This document shows, piece after piece, positions 7,980 to 16,794 of a stretch of 64,000 bases of DNA; position 1 is the stretch's first letter, and each line of letters begins with the position of its first letter. Source of the DNA: Blastococcus sp. TF02-09 (GTDB lineage Bacteria; Actinomycetota; Actinomycetes; Mycobacteriales; Geodermatophilaceae); the NCBI RefSeq assembly GCF_003319105.1, contig NZ_QOHH01000007.1, positions 124,001-188,000 on the forward strand, written 5' to 3'. A program made the translations under genes and the position numbers. A model generated the notes under the pieces. That model saw only the letters and a program-made list of their open reading frames with translations, searched no databases and had not been told where the DNA came from.

Positions 7980-9479
7980 GTGGCGCGCGTGGCGGTGGTG
8001 GGCGCCGGCCTCGGGGGGTTGGCCGCGGCCGCCCGGCTCGCCGCGCAGGGCCACACCGTGACCGTGCTCGAGGCGGCGGAGCGGATCGGCGGCAAGCTCG
8101 GCCGGCTCTCCGTGGACGGGCACACCTTCGACACCGGTCCGAGCCTCGTCACGCTCCCGCAGGTCTACCGCGACCTGTTCGCCGCCACCGGGGCGCCGCT
8201 GGAGGAGTCGCTGGACCTCGTGCCGCTGGACCCGGCGGTGCACTACCGCTTCTCCGACGGCACCCACCTGACCGTCCCGGGCGAGCCCGGCGCGGTGCCC
8301 GGCGCCCTCGATGCCGCGCTCGGCGACGGCGCCGGCGCCCAGTGGTCGGCGCTCCTGACCCGGGCCGAGCAGATGTGGCGGATCAGCGAGCGGCCCTTCC
8401 TGCGGACCCCGCTCGCCGGGCCGGCCACGCTCGCGCGGCTGGCCCGCCGGCCGGCCGACGTCGCCACCATCGCGCCGTGGCAGTCGCTGCGCGGGCTCGG
8501 CGCCGCGTACCTGCGGCACCCCTCCCTGCGGACCCTGCTCGACCGGTACGCCACCTACTCCGGCTCCGATCCGCGCAGCGCCCCGGCGGTGCTCGCGACC
8601 GTGGCCTGGGCCGAGCATGCCTTCGGCTCCTGGTACGTGCGCGGTGGCCTGCACCGGCTCGCGCAGGCGGTGGCCGAGCGGGCGGTGGAGCGCGGGGCAG
8701 TGCTGCGCACCGGCTGCGCGGTGCGCCGGGTCGTCGTCGCCGGGGGCCGGGCGGCGGGCGTGGAGCTGGCTGACGGCGAGGTGATCGACGCCGACGTCGT
8801 CGTCTCGAACGTGGACGCCGCCGCGCTCTACGCCGACCTCGTGCCACCGCCCCTGGCCGCGGCGCCGCTGCGGTCGCTGGCGCGGGCGACGCCGTCCCTG
8901 TCCGGGTTCGCGCTGCTCCTGGGCCTGACCGGCCGGACGCCGGGCCTGGCGCACCACTCGGTCCTGTTCCCGGCCGACTACGACGACGAGTTCGACTCGG
9001 TGTTCGGTACCGGGCGGCACGCCGGCCGGCCCCGACCGGCCGTCGACCCCACCGTCTACGTGAGCGCCCCCGACGACTCGGCGCTGCGTCCCGACGACGA
9101 CAGCGAGTCGTGGTTCGTGCTGGTCAACGCGCCCCGGCACGAGCCCGGCCGCGGGGTCGACTGGGACCGGCCCGGCCGGGCGGAGGAGTACGCCGACCAA
9201 GTGCTGCGGGTGATGGCCGACCGCGGGCTGGACGTGCGCGACCGGGTGCGCCGGCGAGTGGTGCGCACCCCCGCCGACCTCGCCCGCGACACCGGCAGCG
9301 TCGGCGGGTCGATCTACGGCACCTCGAGCAACGGGGCGCGGGCGGCCTTCCTCCGCCCGGCCAACGCCTCCCCCGTTCCCGGTCTGTTCCTCGTGGGCGG
9401 CTCGGCGCATCCCGGCGGCGGGCTGCCCCTGGTGACGCTGTCGGCGGAGATCGTCGCCGGGCTGGTCGGCCCGGCGTAG
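7980..9479 (+). CDS. CrtI-type phytoene desaturase family protein
   Basis: The 499-residue flavoprotein begins ARVAVVGAGLGGLAAAARLA, the FAD-binding dinucleotide motif, followed by the GGKLGRLSVDG flap and FDTGPSLVT. It ends with the family C-terminal signature GLFLVGGSAHPGGGLPLV. CrtI-type enzymes dehydrogenate or isomerise carotenoid intermediates; other members are carotenoid ketolases or oxygenases, so the exact step is open. No crtB or crtE is adjacent. The start at 7980 gives a normal N-terminus and fits the -10 box at 7967; longer frames upstream overlap the divergent lipoprotein gene. Confidence 0.85.
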   Translation: MARVAVVGAGLGGLAAAARLAAQGHTVTVLEAAERIGGKLGRLSVDGHTFDTGPSLVTLPQVYRDLFAATGAPLEESLDLVPLDPAVHYRFSDGTHLTVPGEPGAVPGALDAALGDGAGAQWSALLTRAEQMWRISERPFLRTPLAGPATLARLARRPADVATIAPWQSLRGLGAAYLRHPSLRTLLDRYATYSGSDPRSAPAVLATVAWAEHAFGSWYVRGGLHRLAQAVAERAVERGAVLRTGCAVRRVVVAGGRAAGVELADGEVIDADVVVSNVDAAALYADLVPPPLAAAPLRSLARATPSLSGFALLLGLTGRTPGLAHHSVLFPADYDDEFDSVFGTGRHAGRPRPAVDPTVYVSAPDDSALRPDDDSESWFVLVNAPRHEPGRGVDWDRPGRAEEYADQVLRVMADRGLDVRDRVRRRVVRTPADLARDTGSVGGSIYGTSSNGARAAFLRPANASPVPGLFLVGGSAHPGGGLPLVTLSAEIVAGLVGPA

Positions 9480-9494
9480 CTCCCGCGCGCCGGC

Positions 9495-10961
9495 TCAGCC
9501 GCGGGCGGCGCCGTAGCCCAGCAGCGCGGCCAGGCCCAGCGCACTGCGCGGCTGGTAGGCGGCCCGCCACAGGCCACCGTGCGCGGCCGCGTGCGCCTCG
9601 TCCTGCCACGGATGCTCGTGCCGCGGCCCGCCGCCGGTGTGCAGGTCGTGCACCAGCAGCGCGGCCATCAGGACGTTGGAGGTCGCCGGCTCGAAGATCT
9701 CCACGCCGAACCGGTGCGCACCCGCGTACGCGGCGGCCAGCGCGCGGTTCTTCACCACCGACCGGGTGCGGGTCGGCGGGGCCACGTTCATCGACACGGT
9801 GGTGCCGGCCGCCCGCGCCGTCGTCGCCCGCCACCGTTGGAGTCGCTTGGCCAGGGCGTAGTTCGGTCCCTGCTGGGCGACCAGGCTGTCGGCGATGCCG
9901 GGGTCGGTGCCCGGAACGTAGGCGCGCTGCAGCAACCGGCCGCCGGACACGGTGCGCAGCGGACGGCCGAGCAGCTTGGCCGCGCGGGAGCGGTCGGCGT
10001 AGGCGCGCACCGACTGGGCCACCGCGTCGGCCGGGACGGCGAAGACGTCGGTCGGGGTGGACAGGAAGGCCAGCGCCAGCTCGGGCCGGGCCGCGGTCAG
10101 GCGCACGGTCAGGGCGTCGACCGCCGTGGACACCCGCACGTTGGTGGCGCCGTCGGCGTAGACGTAGTTGCCCAGCACCGGCCGCCCGGCCAGGCTCGCG
10201 GCCCAGTCGGCCACCGCCGGCACCTCGCTGATCAGGTCGGCGCCCGCCCGGGCCGGTTCGGGGTCGGCCGCCGGGTCGTCGACGGGCATCAGCAGGGTGC
10301 CCGCGCTCCCGCGCGCGGTGTCGAGCACCCGCTCCCAGAGCGCGGCGCGGGGCAGGTCGACGCCGGCCACCCGGGCGCCCCAGCGCAGCAGCGCCGTCAG
10401 CGGGCCCATCTCGGCTCCGGCACCGAGGACGACGACCGTGCTGTCCGGCACCGCGAGCCACTCCGGATGGGCCGCCACGGTGCGCACCGCCTCGGCGCAC
10501 GAGGGCTCGACCACCCCGGCGGTCACCCAGTCGTCCAGCTGACGCAGCAGCGCGTCGCCCCGCAGCCGCCGGCCGTGGAACGGCAGCGAGAGCTCCCCCT
10601 CCGGCTCCGCGGTGCCGCGGATCTCGACGGTGTGCAGCGTGCGGCCGGCGGGGGCCCCGGCCAGCCCGTCGAGGCCGGTCTCGCCGTCGGGGCCGGCGAC
10701 CCGCATGCGCCGGTGCAGCGAGACCAGCCCCTCCTCGGCGATGGTGCGGGCGGCCGCGCCGGAGGGCAGCCCGGCCTCGACCAGGCGCCGGAAGTGGGTC
10801 AGGTATCCCCCGCGCCAGTTGGTCTCCCGCTCGGCGGCCAGCGCGCCGGCGGCGTCCACCGGCCGCAGCCCGTCCGCGGCCACCGCCCGGCCCAGCGCCG
10901 CGGTGCTGCGCCGTCCCTCGGCGTCCACCGGGAACACGACTCCGTGCTGGTCCTCGCTCAT
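9495..10961 (-). CDS. Unrecognised 488-residue protein with a Rossmann-like motif
   Basis: I do not recognise this protein. It has a possible nucleotide-binding segment VVVLGAGAEMGPLTALLRWGARVAGVDLP near the middle, like an NAD- or SAM-dependent enzyme, followed by DLISEVPAVADW. The C-terminal part contains TVSMNVAPPT, VVKNRALAAAY and a His-rich HDLHTGGGPRHEHPW segment. No signal peptide or membrane helix is seen. ATG 10961 is preceded by GAAGGTGG. It converges with the crtI-like gene with 15 bp between stops, so co-regulation is not implied. Confidence 0.6.
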   Translation of the reverse strand: MSEDQHGVVFPVDAEGRRSTAALGRAVAADGLRPVDAAGALAAERETNWRGGYLTHFRRLVEAGLPSGAAARTIAEEGLVSLHRRMRVAGPDGETGLDGLAGAPAGRTLHTVEIRGTAEPEGELSLPFHGRRLRGDALLRQLDDWVTAGVVEPSCAEAVRTVAAHPEWLAVPDSTVVVLGAGAEMGPLTALLRWGARVAGVDLPRAALWERVLDTARGSAGTLLMPVDDPAADPEPARAGADLISEVPAVADWAASLAGRPVLGNYVYADGATNVRVSTAVDALTVRLTAARPELALAFLSTPTDVFAVPADAVAQSVRAYADRSRAAKLLGRPLRTVSGGRLLQRAYVPGTDPGIADSLVAQQGPNYALAKRLQRWRATTARAAGTTVSMNVAPPTRTRSVVKNRALAAAYAGAHRFGVEIFEPATSNVLMAALLVHDLHTGGGPRHEHPWQDEAHAAAHGGLWRAAYQPRSALGLAALLGYGAARG

Positions 10962-11026
10962 CGGTCCACCTTCTCGTGCGGCACGACGCTCCGCAGCGGA
11001 CGGGTGCCCGAGCCGGGACACGACGC

Positions 11027-11062
11027 GGCCCCGGCACCGGCTGGTCGCCGGCGGCCGGGGCC
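11027..11062 (-). terminator. Hairpin downstream of the DUF3117 gene
   Basis: GGCCCCGGC (11027-11035) pairs with GCCGGGGCC (11054-11062), and CCGGC/GCCGG pair inside the loop. It lies after the DUF3117 stop and before the next minus-strand start, as expected for a terminator. Confidence 0.55.
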
Positions 11063-11107
11063 GTGTCGTCCTGCGCTGGGCTGCTCAGGGCAGCTCGGCG
11101 GAGGTGG

Positions 11108-11275
11108 TCAGCTGGTCGCGCCCTTGAGTGCCTCCGACAGCGCCGCCGCCTCGTCGGGCGACAGCTCGACGACGAGACGACCGCCTCCCTCGAGCGGCAC
11201 GCGCATGACCAGGCCGCGGCCCTCCTTGGTCACCTCGAGGGGACCTTCACCCGTGCGCGGCTTCATGGCCGCCAT
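11108..11275 (-). CDS. DUF3117 family protein
   Basis: This 55-residue protein matches the strongly conserved actinobacterial DUF3117 family over its whole length (MAAMKPRTGEGPLEVTKEGR, then VMRVPLEGGGRLVVELSPDEA). Its function is unknown. It has no membrane or metal-binding features. The start at 11275 is fixed by the family N-terminus and by a GAAGGAGG ribosome site. Confidence 0.9.
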   Translation of the reverse strand: MAAMKPRTGEGPLEVTKEGRGLVMRVPLEGGGRLVVELSPDEAAALSEALKGATS

Positions 11276-11359
11276 GCGTGCCTCCTTCGCCGGCCACACC
11301 GCTCCCCGCCCGGGGCGGGAGGTGGGGTGGCGTCCGTCGCTGCTGGAACTCCACCACCC

Positions 11360-11388
11360 ATGATCCCGTATGCGGCTCCGTCGTCCAA
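11360..11388 (-). promoter_or_regulatory. Possible sigma-70-type promoter for the DUF3117 gene
   Basis: On the minus strand TTGGAC (11388-11383) and GATCAT (11365-11360) are separated by 17 nt. This gives a predicted start near 11353 and a leader of about 78 nt containing a CCCGCC/GGCGGG hairpin. Only the spacing and boxes support it. Confidence 0.35.
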
Positions 11389-11401
11389 CACGAGGGCCCC
11401 A

Positions 11402-11947
11402 TCAGGGGAACGCGCGGAAGCAGTCGGCGACGTGGTCGTCGACCATCCCGGTGGCCTGCATGAGCGCGTAGCCGGTCGTCGGGCCGACGAAGACGAACCC
11501 GCGGCGCTTCAGTTCCCTGGCCATCGCCACCGACTCGGGGCTGGTCGCGGGGACGTCGGCGAGCGTGGCCGGGCGGGTCCGCGGCCCGGTGGGCGCGAAG
11601 GACCACAGCAGCGCCGAGAGCCCCTCCGGCTGCTGCTGCGCGGTGCGGGCGTTGCGGACGGCGGCGGTGATCTTCGCGCGGTTGCGCACGATGCCCGCGT
11701 CGGCCATCAGCCGCGCCTCGTCGTCGGCGTCGAACTCCGCCACGGCGTCGATCGAGAAGCCCGCGAAGGCGGCGCGGAACGCGGGGCGCTTGCGCAGGAT
11801 GGTGATCCAGGCCAGCCCGGACTGGAACGCCTCGAGGCACATCCGCTCGAACAGCGCGTCGTCCGCGTGCAGGGGCGTGCCCCACTCCTCGTCGTGGTAC
11901 GCGACGTACTCGGGCGCGCTGTCGCCCCAGGCGCATCGGGTCGGCAC
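11402..11947 (-). CDS. tag: DNA-3-methyladenine glycosylase I
   Basis: The 181-residue protein has the Tag signatures RCAWG, YHDEEWGTP, LCLEAFQSGLAWITIL-type helix (here MCLEAFQSGLAW) and FVGPTTGYALMQATGMVDDH. Tag removes 3-methyladenine from alkylated DNA as the first step of base excision repair. The usual zinc-snap Cys near the N-terminus is present. GTG 11947 is chosen over upstream GTGs (11956, 11971) because it gives the family N-terminus and lies 7 nt after a TAGCGT box (11960-11955), suggesting a leaderless mRNA. Confidence 0.9.
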   Translation of the reverse strand: MPTRCAWGDSAPEYVAYHDEEWGTPLHADDALFERMCLEAFQSGLAWITILRKRPAFRAAFAGFSIDAVAEFDADDEARLMADAGIVRNRAKITAAVRNARTAQQQPEGLSALLWSFAPTGPRTRPATLADVPATSPESVAMARELKRRGFVFVGPTTGYALMQATGMVDDHVADCFRAFP

Positions 11948-11954
11948 GCCGGAC

Positions 11955-11960
11955 ACGCTA
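11955..11960 (-). promoter_or_regulatory. Probable -10 box for leaderless tag mRNA
   Basis: On the minus strand TAGCGT is followed by 7 nt and then the GTG start at 11947. Confidence 0.55.
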
Positions 11961-11977
11961 ACGCGGCCCACCGACCG

Positions 11978-14900
11978 TCAGCCGACCACCGAGGAGACGT
12001 TCCCGCCCGCGAGGTCCTTGGCGTAGAGGTCCCGCCGGCCGTTCGCGTCGGTCGCCAGCAGCGCCTGCGACGTCGTGATCAGCACGCGGTCGGCCCCCAC
12101 GGCGAACAGGCGGCCGTACTCGGCGGGAGCGATCGAGCCGGTCACCCCGCCGGTGGCCCGGCCGTCGGCGTCGGCGGTGACCAGGACCAGCGGGCCGCCG
12201 TCGAGGTCGCGGCGGTAGTGGTCGGTGTGCCCGTTGCCGTCCCCGGGCAGCGCGGCCGCGGTGGTGGAGAAGAACCCGTAGCGGCCGGTGGGGTCCAGCT
12301 CGACCTGGTGCTCCCAGGAGGTCGTCTGGCCGTCGCCCATGGCCACCGACGTGCCGGTGGTCGTGTCGATGCGGTGGGCGAGGCCGGTGGTCCAGTTCGC
12401 GGCGGGGGTCGGCGTGCCCAGCTTCGCGCTGGTCACCAGGGCCACGTACTGGCCGTCGTCGCTGATCGCGACGTCCCCGGCGTCCCGGTGGACGGCGAAC
12501 TCGGTCCGGCGGCCGGCGACCACCACCGCCGAGACGACGACGGCCTCGCCGGCGCCGGCTCCGGACAGCGTCTTGCGGTAGAGGACCGTCGGCCCGTTCG
12601 ACGAGGTCGCGGGGAACAGCGCGTACCGGCCGTCGGGGGTGAGGGCGAGGGCCGGCCCGAGCGCGGTGCGGGGCAGGTTGGCACCGGACGCCGTCGCCGA
12701 CACCCGGGTGACCGCTCCGGTGGTCATGTTCTTCGCGAAGACGTCGACCGCGCCGTTGGTGTCGCCGGGCACCAGGTCCGGCCGCGGCGAGTAGAAGAGC
12801 ACCAGGTTGCCGTCGGCGGACACGGCCACGCTCGGGCTGGTCGAGTACACCGACGCACCGGTCTGCAACTGGGTCCCGGCGGTCCCGGCGCTGACCGCCC
12901 CACCGGACGGCACGCTCACCAGCGCCCACGTCCCGGCGACCAGGTCGCGCCGGTAGACGTCGGCCAGCCGGTTGGTGTCGGTGGGCAGGAGGGCCGCGGT
13001 GGTCGCCAGGACGACGTAGCGGCCGTCGTCGCTGATCGCCGGGGCGGCGGTGTTCGTGAGGTCGGTGGCACCGGTCGCGGCGGCGCCGAGCGGCGCGATC
13101 CGGGTCCGCGTGCCCGCCGTCCGGTCGAACAGGTAGAGCTCGTAGGCGGAGTTGGTGTCCGACGGCTCCAGCCGCGCCCGGGTGCCGACGACGACGTACC
13201 GGCCGGTGCTGCTCACCGCCAGGCCGCCGGACTCCCCCGCCCCCTCGGCGGGCACCGTGGCGAGCACCGGCGTCGCACTCGCGGGCGCCGATGCCCCCGA
13301 CCGGTTGTCGCTGGTGTCCACCGCGACCAGCGTGTAGGTGTACGAGCTGCCGTTGACCAGGCCGGTGTCGGTGTACCCGGTGCCGGTGACCGTGGCGATC
13401 GGCACGCCGTCGCGCGACAGCTCGTAGTGCCTCAGGTCGGCCTCGGCGTTCGTCGCCCAGGACAGCGCCACCTGGCCGTCGCCCGGGGTCGCGGCCAGCC
13501 CGGTGGGCGCGGCCGGGACGTCCGTGTCCCGCGGCACCGCGGTCGTGGTGGTCGCCGACGAGCGGTTGCCGCTGGTGTCGACGACGACCAGCGACCAGCC
13601 GTACGAGGTGCCGTTGACCAGGCCGGTGTCGGTGTACCCGGTCCCGGTGACCGTGGCGATCACCGTGCCGTTGCGGGATAGCTCGTATCGCGCCACGTCG
13701 TACTCGCCGCTGGCCGGCCAGGACAGCACGACCTGCCGGTCCCCCGGCACCGCGCCCAGCGAGGCGGGAGCCGCCGCCGGGACCGAGTCCCGCGGCACGG
13801 CGGACGTCGTGGTCGGCGTCGACCGGTTGCCGCTGGTGTCCACGACGACCAGCGAGTAGCCGTACGAGGTGCCGTTCACGAGGCCGGTGTCGGTCCAGCC
13901 GGTGCCGGTGACCGTGGCGATCAGCGTGCCGTCGCGGGACAGCTCGTATCGCGCCACGTCGTACTCGCCGCTGGCCGGCCAGGACAGCACGACCTGCCGG
14001 TCCCCCGGCACCGCGCCCAGCGAGGCGGGAGCCGCCGCCGGGACCGAGTCCCGCGGCACGGCGGACGTCGTGGTCGGCGTCGACCGGTTGCCGCTGGTGT
14101 CCACGACGACCAGCGAGTACGTGTACGTCGTGCCGTTGACCAGGCCGGTGTCGGTGTACCCGGTGCCGGTGACCGTGGCGATCACCGTGCCGTCGCGGGA
14201 CAGCTCGTATCGCGCCACGTCGTACTCGCCACTGGCCGGCCAGGACAGCGCAACCTGCCGGTCCCCCGGCGCCGCGCCCAGCGAGGCGGGAGCCGCTGCC
14301 GGCACCGAGTCGCGCGGCACCGCGGTCGTGGTGGTCGGCGTCGAGCGGTTGCCGCTGGTGTCGATGACGACCAGCGAGTACGCGTAAGTCCTGCCGTTGA
14401 CCAGACCGGTGTCCGTGTACCCGGTGCCGGTGACCGTGGCGATCACCGTGCCGTCGCGGGACAGCTCGTATCGCGCCACGTCGTACTCGCCGCTGGCCGG
14501 CCAGGACAGCGCGACCTGCCGGTCCCCCGGCGCCGCGGTCACGGCCGCTGGCGCGGCGGGGGCCAGGGTGTCGCCCGGGGTGCCGGTGGCCGGGGTGCTC
14601 GCCGTCGTCCCCGTGTACGTGGCGCCCAGGAACGTCGTGTGCGTGCGCACCGTGACGACGTAGCTCCGGCCGTTCGTCAGCCCGGTGACGGTGACGCTCG
14701 TGGTGGTGGGGCTCGCCGCGAGGACGCCGTCGAGGAAGACGTCGTAGCCGCTGACGGAGATCTCTCCCGGCGCGGTCCACGAGAGGGCGAGCGCGCGGTC
14801 GGCCCGTGCGGCGACGACGTTGGTCGGCGGCGCGGGGTCGGTCACGCTGGCCGTCCGCAGCCCGGGGACGGGCGCCGGCCCCCGGTCGGTCACCGGTCCC

Positions 14901-14992
14901 CCAACCGCCAGGAGCGCCAGGACGAGGGCGAGGACGACGCTGGGGAGCAGCCGCGGCCGGCGACGGCTCCTGGAAACGGCCTGCCTGTCCAC
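11978..14992 (-). CDS. Secreted protein with six FN3 domains and a TolB-like beta-propeller
   Basis: The 1004-residue protein starts with a basic N-terminus and a hydrophobic signal or anchor (residues 16-33, LPSVVLALVLALLAVGG). One diverged FN3 domain (about 50-140) is followed by five 87-residue FN3 units (145-578) and then PD40/WD40-like propeller repeats (about 585-1000, recurring DGRYVVL, SDTNSAYELYLFDR, NGAVDVFAKNMTTG). FN3 arrays usually act as spacers and propellers as binding platforms; no catalytic site is visible. GTG 14992 has GGGAGG 7 nt upstream. The repeat similarity suggests recent tandem duplication. Confidence 0.8.
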   Translation of the reverse strand: MDRQAVSRSRRRPRLLPSVVLALVLALLAVGGPVTDRGPAPVPGLRTASVTDPAPPTNVVAARADRALALSWTAPGEISVSGYDVFLDGVLAASPTTTSVTVTGLTNGRSYVVTVRTHTTFLGATYTGTTASTPATGTPGDTLAPAAPAAVTAAPGDRQVALSWPASGEYDVARYELSRDGTVIATVTGTGYTDTGLVNGRTYAYSLVVIDTSGNRSTPTTTTAVPRDSVPAAAPASLGAAPGDRQVALSWPASGEYDVARYELSRDGTVIATVTGTGYTDTGLVNGTTYTYSLVVVDTSGNRSTPTTTSAVPRDSVPAAAPASLGAVPGDRQVVLSWPASGEYDVARYELSRDGTLIATVTGTGWTDTGLVNGTSYGYSLVVVDTSGNRSTPTTTSAVPRDSVPAAAPASLGAVPGDRQVVLSWPASGEYDVARYELSRNGTVIATVTGTGYTDTGLVNGTSYGWSLVVVDTSGNRSSATTTTAVPRDTDVPAAPTGLAATPGDGQVALSWATNAEADLRHYELSRDGVPIATVTGTGYTDTGLVNGSSYTYTLVAVDTSDNRSGASAPASATPVLATVPAEGAGESGGLAVSSTGRYVVVGTRARLEPSDTNSAYELYLFDRTAGTRTRIAPLGAAATGATDLTNTAAPAISDDGRYVVLATTAALLPTDTNRLADVYRRDLVAGTWALVSVPSGGAVSAGTAGTQLQTGASVYSTSPSVAVSADGNLVLFYSPRPDLVPGDTNGAVDVFAKNMTTGAVTRVSATASGANLPRTALGPALALTPDGRYALFPATSSNGPTVLYRKTLSGAGAGEAVVVSAVVVAGRRTEFAVHRDAGDVAISDDGQYVALVTSAKLGTPTPAANWTTGLAHRIDTTTGTSVAMGDGQTTSWEHQVELDPTGRYGFFSTTAAALPGDGNGHTDHYRRDLDGGPLVLVTADADGRATGGVTGSIAPAEYGRLFAVGADRVLITTSQALLATDANGRRDLYAKDLAGGNVSSVVG
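13259..14560 (-). repeat. Five tandem 261-bp FN3-coding repeats
   Basis: Units of 87 codons encode almost identical FN3 domains (recurring GDRQVALSWPASGEYDVARY and TGTGYTDTGLVNG). The middle units differ at only a few residues each (for example NGTTYTYS, NGTSYGYS, NGTSYGWS), while the last unit is more diverged. Such arrays can change copy number by recombination and are a risk for assembly. Confidence 0.85.
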
Positions 14993-15097
14993 CGTGTGCC
15001 TCCCGACCAGGGCGGGACGGCGCTTCCGTCCGGCCCACTCAGTCTTCGGCAGCTCCTGCCCCCTGTTGAGCCGTGCCGGGTCGACGGCAGCCGGAGG

Positions 15098-15562
15098 TCA
15101 GGCGGCCCGGGCGGCGACGGCGGCGAAGCGGCGCAGCGAGCGGCGCACGCCCCACCGCACGAACGGCTGGACGGCGTACCAGCCGGGCGTGAGGACGACG
15201 CCGATCCAGCCCCAGGGCAGGTAGAAGCGCTCGGTCCAGACGAAGGTGGCGTGCTCGCCCCGCGGCTCGATCTCGAAGATGCCCGGGCCCCGGATGACCC
15301 GGCCGGTGTGCTGCACCTCGACCAGCCGCGGCGGGTCCCACTTCGTGATGACCATGGTGTCCAACAGCCCGAGGTGCCGGCCGCCGGGCAGGGGCAGCCC
15401 GGTGCGTGCCGCGAGCCGTCCGCCCACTCCCTGCGCCGGACCGCCGACGGTCTCGACGTCGGTCGCGACCATCCACTCGCCCTGCCCCACCCAGTCGGTG
15501 AGCACCTGCCAGACCCGCTCGGGCGACGCGTCGACGTCGATCCGCTCGACCAGCTCAGGCAT
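15098..15562 (-). CDS. SRPBCC (START-like) family protein
   Basis: The 154-residue protein begins ELVERIDVDASPERVWQVLTDW, typical of the polyketide cyclase/SRPBCC helix-grip fold, and continues with beta strands (TMVITKWDPPRLVEV, TFVWTERFYLPWGW). These proteins bind hydrophobic ligands in a cavity; the ligand is unknown. The start overlaps the end of the DivIVA-like gene by 8 nt, so it belongs to the dapE-LOG-DivIVA-like run on this strand. Confidence 0.75.
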   Translation of the reverse strand: MPELVERIDVDASPERVWQVLTDWVGQGEWMVATDVETVGGPAQGVGGRLAARTGLPLPGGRHLGLLDTMVITKWDPPRLVEVQHTGRVIRGPGIFEIEPRGEHATFVWTERFYLPWGWIGVVLTPGWYAVQPFVRWGVRRSLRRFAAVAARAA

Positions 15563-15923
15563 CGGGGTGCTCCTCGTCGTCGTCCGTGGGTGGCGTCGGC
15601 CCGCTCGTGGGGTCGTCGGTGGGGGTCGGATGCAGCCGCGCGGTGAGCGTGGCGATCTCGGCGTCGCGCTCGTCCAGCGTCCGGGCGAACTGGTCGAGCA
15701 GCCAGTCCACCTCGGTCATCCGGTAGCCCCGCAGGGTCACCGTCATCCGCAGCGCCCGCACGTCGTCCCCGGTGACCGGCCGCTCGACGGGCAGCTCCAC
15801 CGGGGAGCGGTCCAGGTCGGCGGGCAGCTGGGTCTCGCCGCGGCCCAGCAGCAGCGAGGCGCCGAGGAAGAGCAGGGCGGCGACCACCAGGACGCCGAGG
15901 AGGAAGAGGACCAGGTCCAGCAC
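15555..15923 (-). CDS. Membrane-anchored DivIVA domain protein
   Basis: The 122-residue protein has an N-terminal membrane helix (LDLVLFLLGVLVVAALLFLGA), then a DivIVA-type motif (LRGYRMTEVDWLLDQFARTLDERDAEI) that usually forms a membrane-binding coiled coil, and an acidic, proline-rich tail. DivIVA domains mark cell poles and septa and organise wall synthesis in actinobacteria. GTG 15923, one base after the stop of the LOG-family gene, places the helix at the N-terminus; a GTG at 15971 would add 16 residues. Confidence 0.65.
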   Translation of the reverse strand: MLDLVLFLLGVLVVAALLFLGASLLLGRGETQLPADLDRSPVELPVERPVTGDDVRALRMTVTLRGYRMTEVDWLLDQFARTLDERDAEIATLTARLHPTPTDDPTSGPTPPTDDDEEHPDA

Positions 15924-15924
15924 G

Positions 15925-16794
15925 TCAGGCGTCGGACGGGCCGGACGGGGGACGTCCACCGTTCTCGCCACGCGCCCTGGCGGCGTCGGCCGCCTGGATC
16001 GCCGCGACCACCTCGGCGACGTCGTCGGTGACGGTCAGCAGCTCGAGGTCGGCGGGGCTGATCGTGCCGGTGGCCGCCATGGTCGAGCGGATCCAGTCGA
16101 GCAGCCCGGACCAGTACCCGGTGCCGAACAGGATGACGGGGAACCGGGTGACCTTGCGGGTCTGCACGAGGGTGAGCGCCTCGAACAGCTCGTCGAGGGT
16201 GCCGAACCCGCCGGGGAGGATGACGAAGGCCTGCGCGTACTTCACGAACATCGTCTTGCGGACGAAGAAGTAGCGGAAGGTGATGCCGAGGTCGACCCAC
16301 TCGTTGAGCTCCTGCTCGAACGGCAGCTCGATGCCGAGGCCGACCGAGAGCCCGCCGGCCTCGCAGGCCCCCCGGTTGGCCGCCTCCATCGCGCCCGGGC
16401 CGCCGCCGGTGACGACGGCGTACCCCGCCTGCGCCAGCGCGGCGCCGATGGCCACCCCCGCCGCGTAGTGCGGGTGGTCGGCCGGCGTGCGGGCGCTGCC
16501 GAACACGCTGACGGCCCGCGGCAGCTCGGCGAGCAGCCCGAAGCCCTCGACGAACTCGCTCTGGATGCGCAGCACCCGCCACGGATCGGTGTGCAGCCAG
16601 TCGGTCTGGCCCCGGCGGTCGAGCAGCCGCTGGTCGGTCGTCGTCCCCGCCGCCTGCGGGTCGGGCTCGTTCCCGCGCAGCATGACCGGCCCGCGGTGCC
16701 GGGCGGGCCGCCGCGGCCGGGCACCCGGTTGCGGCGCGGGCCGGCCGGCCCCGCCCTCCGGTGCGGCGTCCTGCGGGCCGGGCGGAACGGTCAT
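15925..16794 (-). CDS. LOG family (TIGR00730) Rossmann-fold protein
   Basis: The 289-residue protein has the LOG signatures [17 protein letters not shown] and [14 protein letters not shown]. Family members hydrolyse nucleoside 5'-monophosphates such as cytokinin ribotides to base and ribose phosphate; the bacterial role is often unclear. The first 60 residues are proline- and arginine-rich and not part of the fold. The ATG start overlaps the dapE stop as ATGA, so the two are translationally coupled, an arrangement common in actinobacteria. Confidence 0.85.
   Translation of the reverse strand: MTVPPGPQDAAPEGGAGRPAPQPGARPRRPARHRGPVMLRGNEPDPQAAGTTTDQRLLDRRGQTDWLHTDPWRVLRIQSEFVEGFGLLAELPRAVSVFGSARTPADHPHYAAGVAIGAALAQAGYAVVTGGGPGAMEAANRGACEAGGLSVGLGIELPFEQELNEWVDLGITFRYFFVRKTMFVKYAQAFVILPGGFGTLDELFEALTLVQTRKVTRFPVILFGTGYWSGLLDWIRSTMAATGTISPADLELLTVTDDVAEVVAAIQAADAARARGENGGRPPSGPSDA

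Noticed and set aside
11958-15038. Second long minus-strand frame over the FN3 gene
   Set aside because: It is an out-of-frame shadow of the repeats (Arg/His/Gly-rich periodic sequence).
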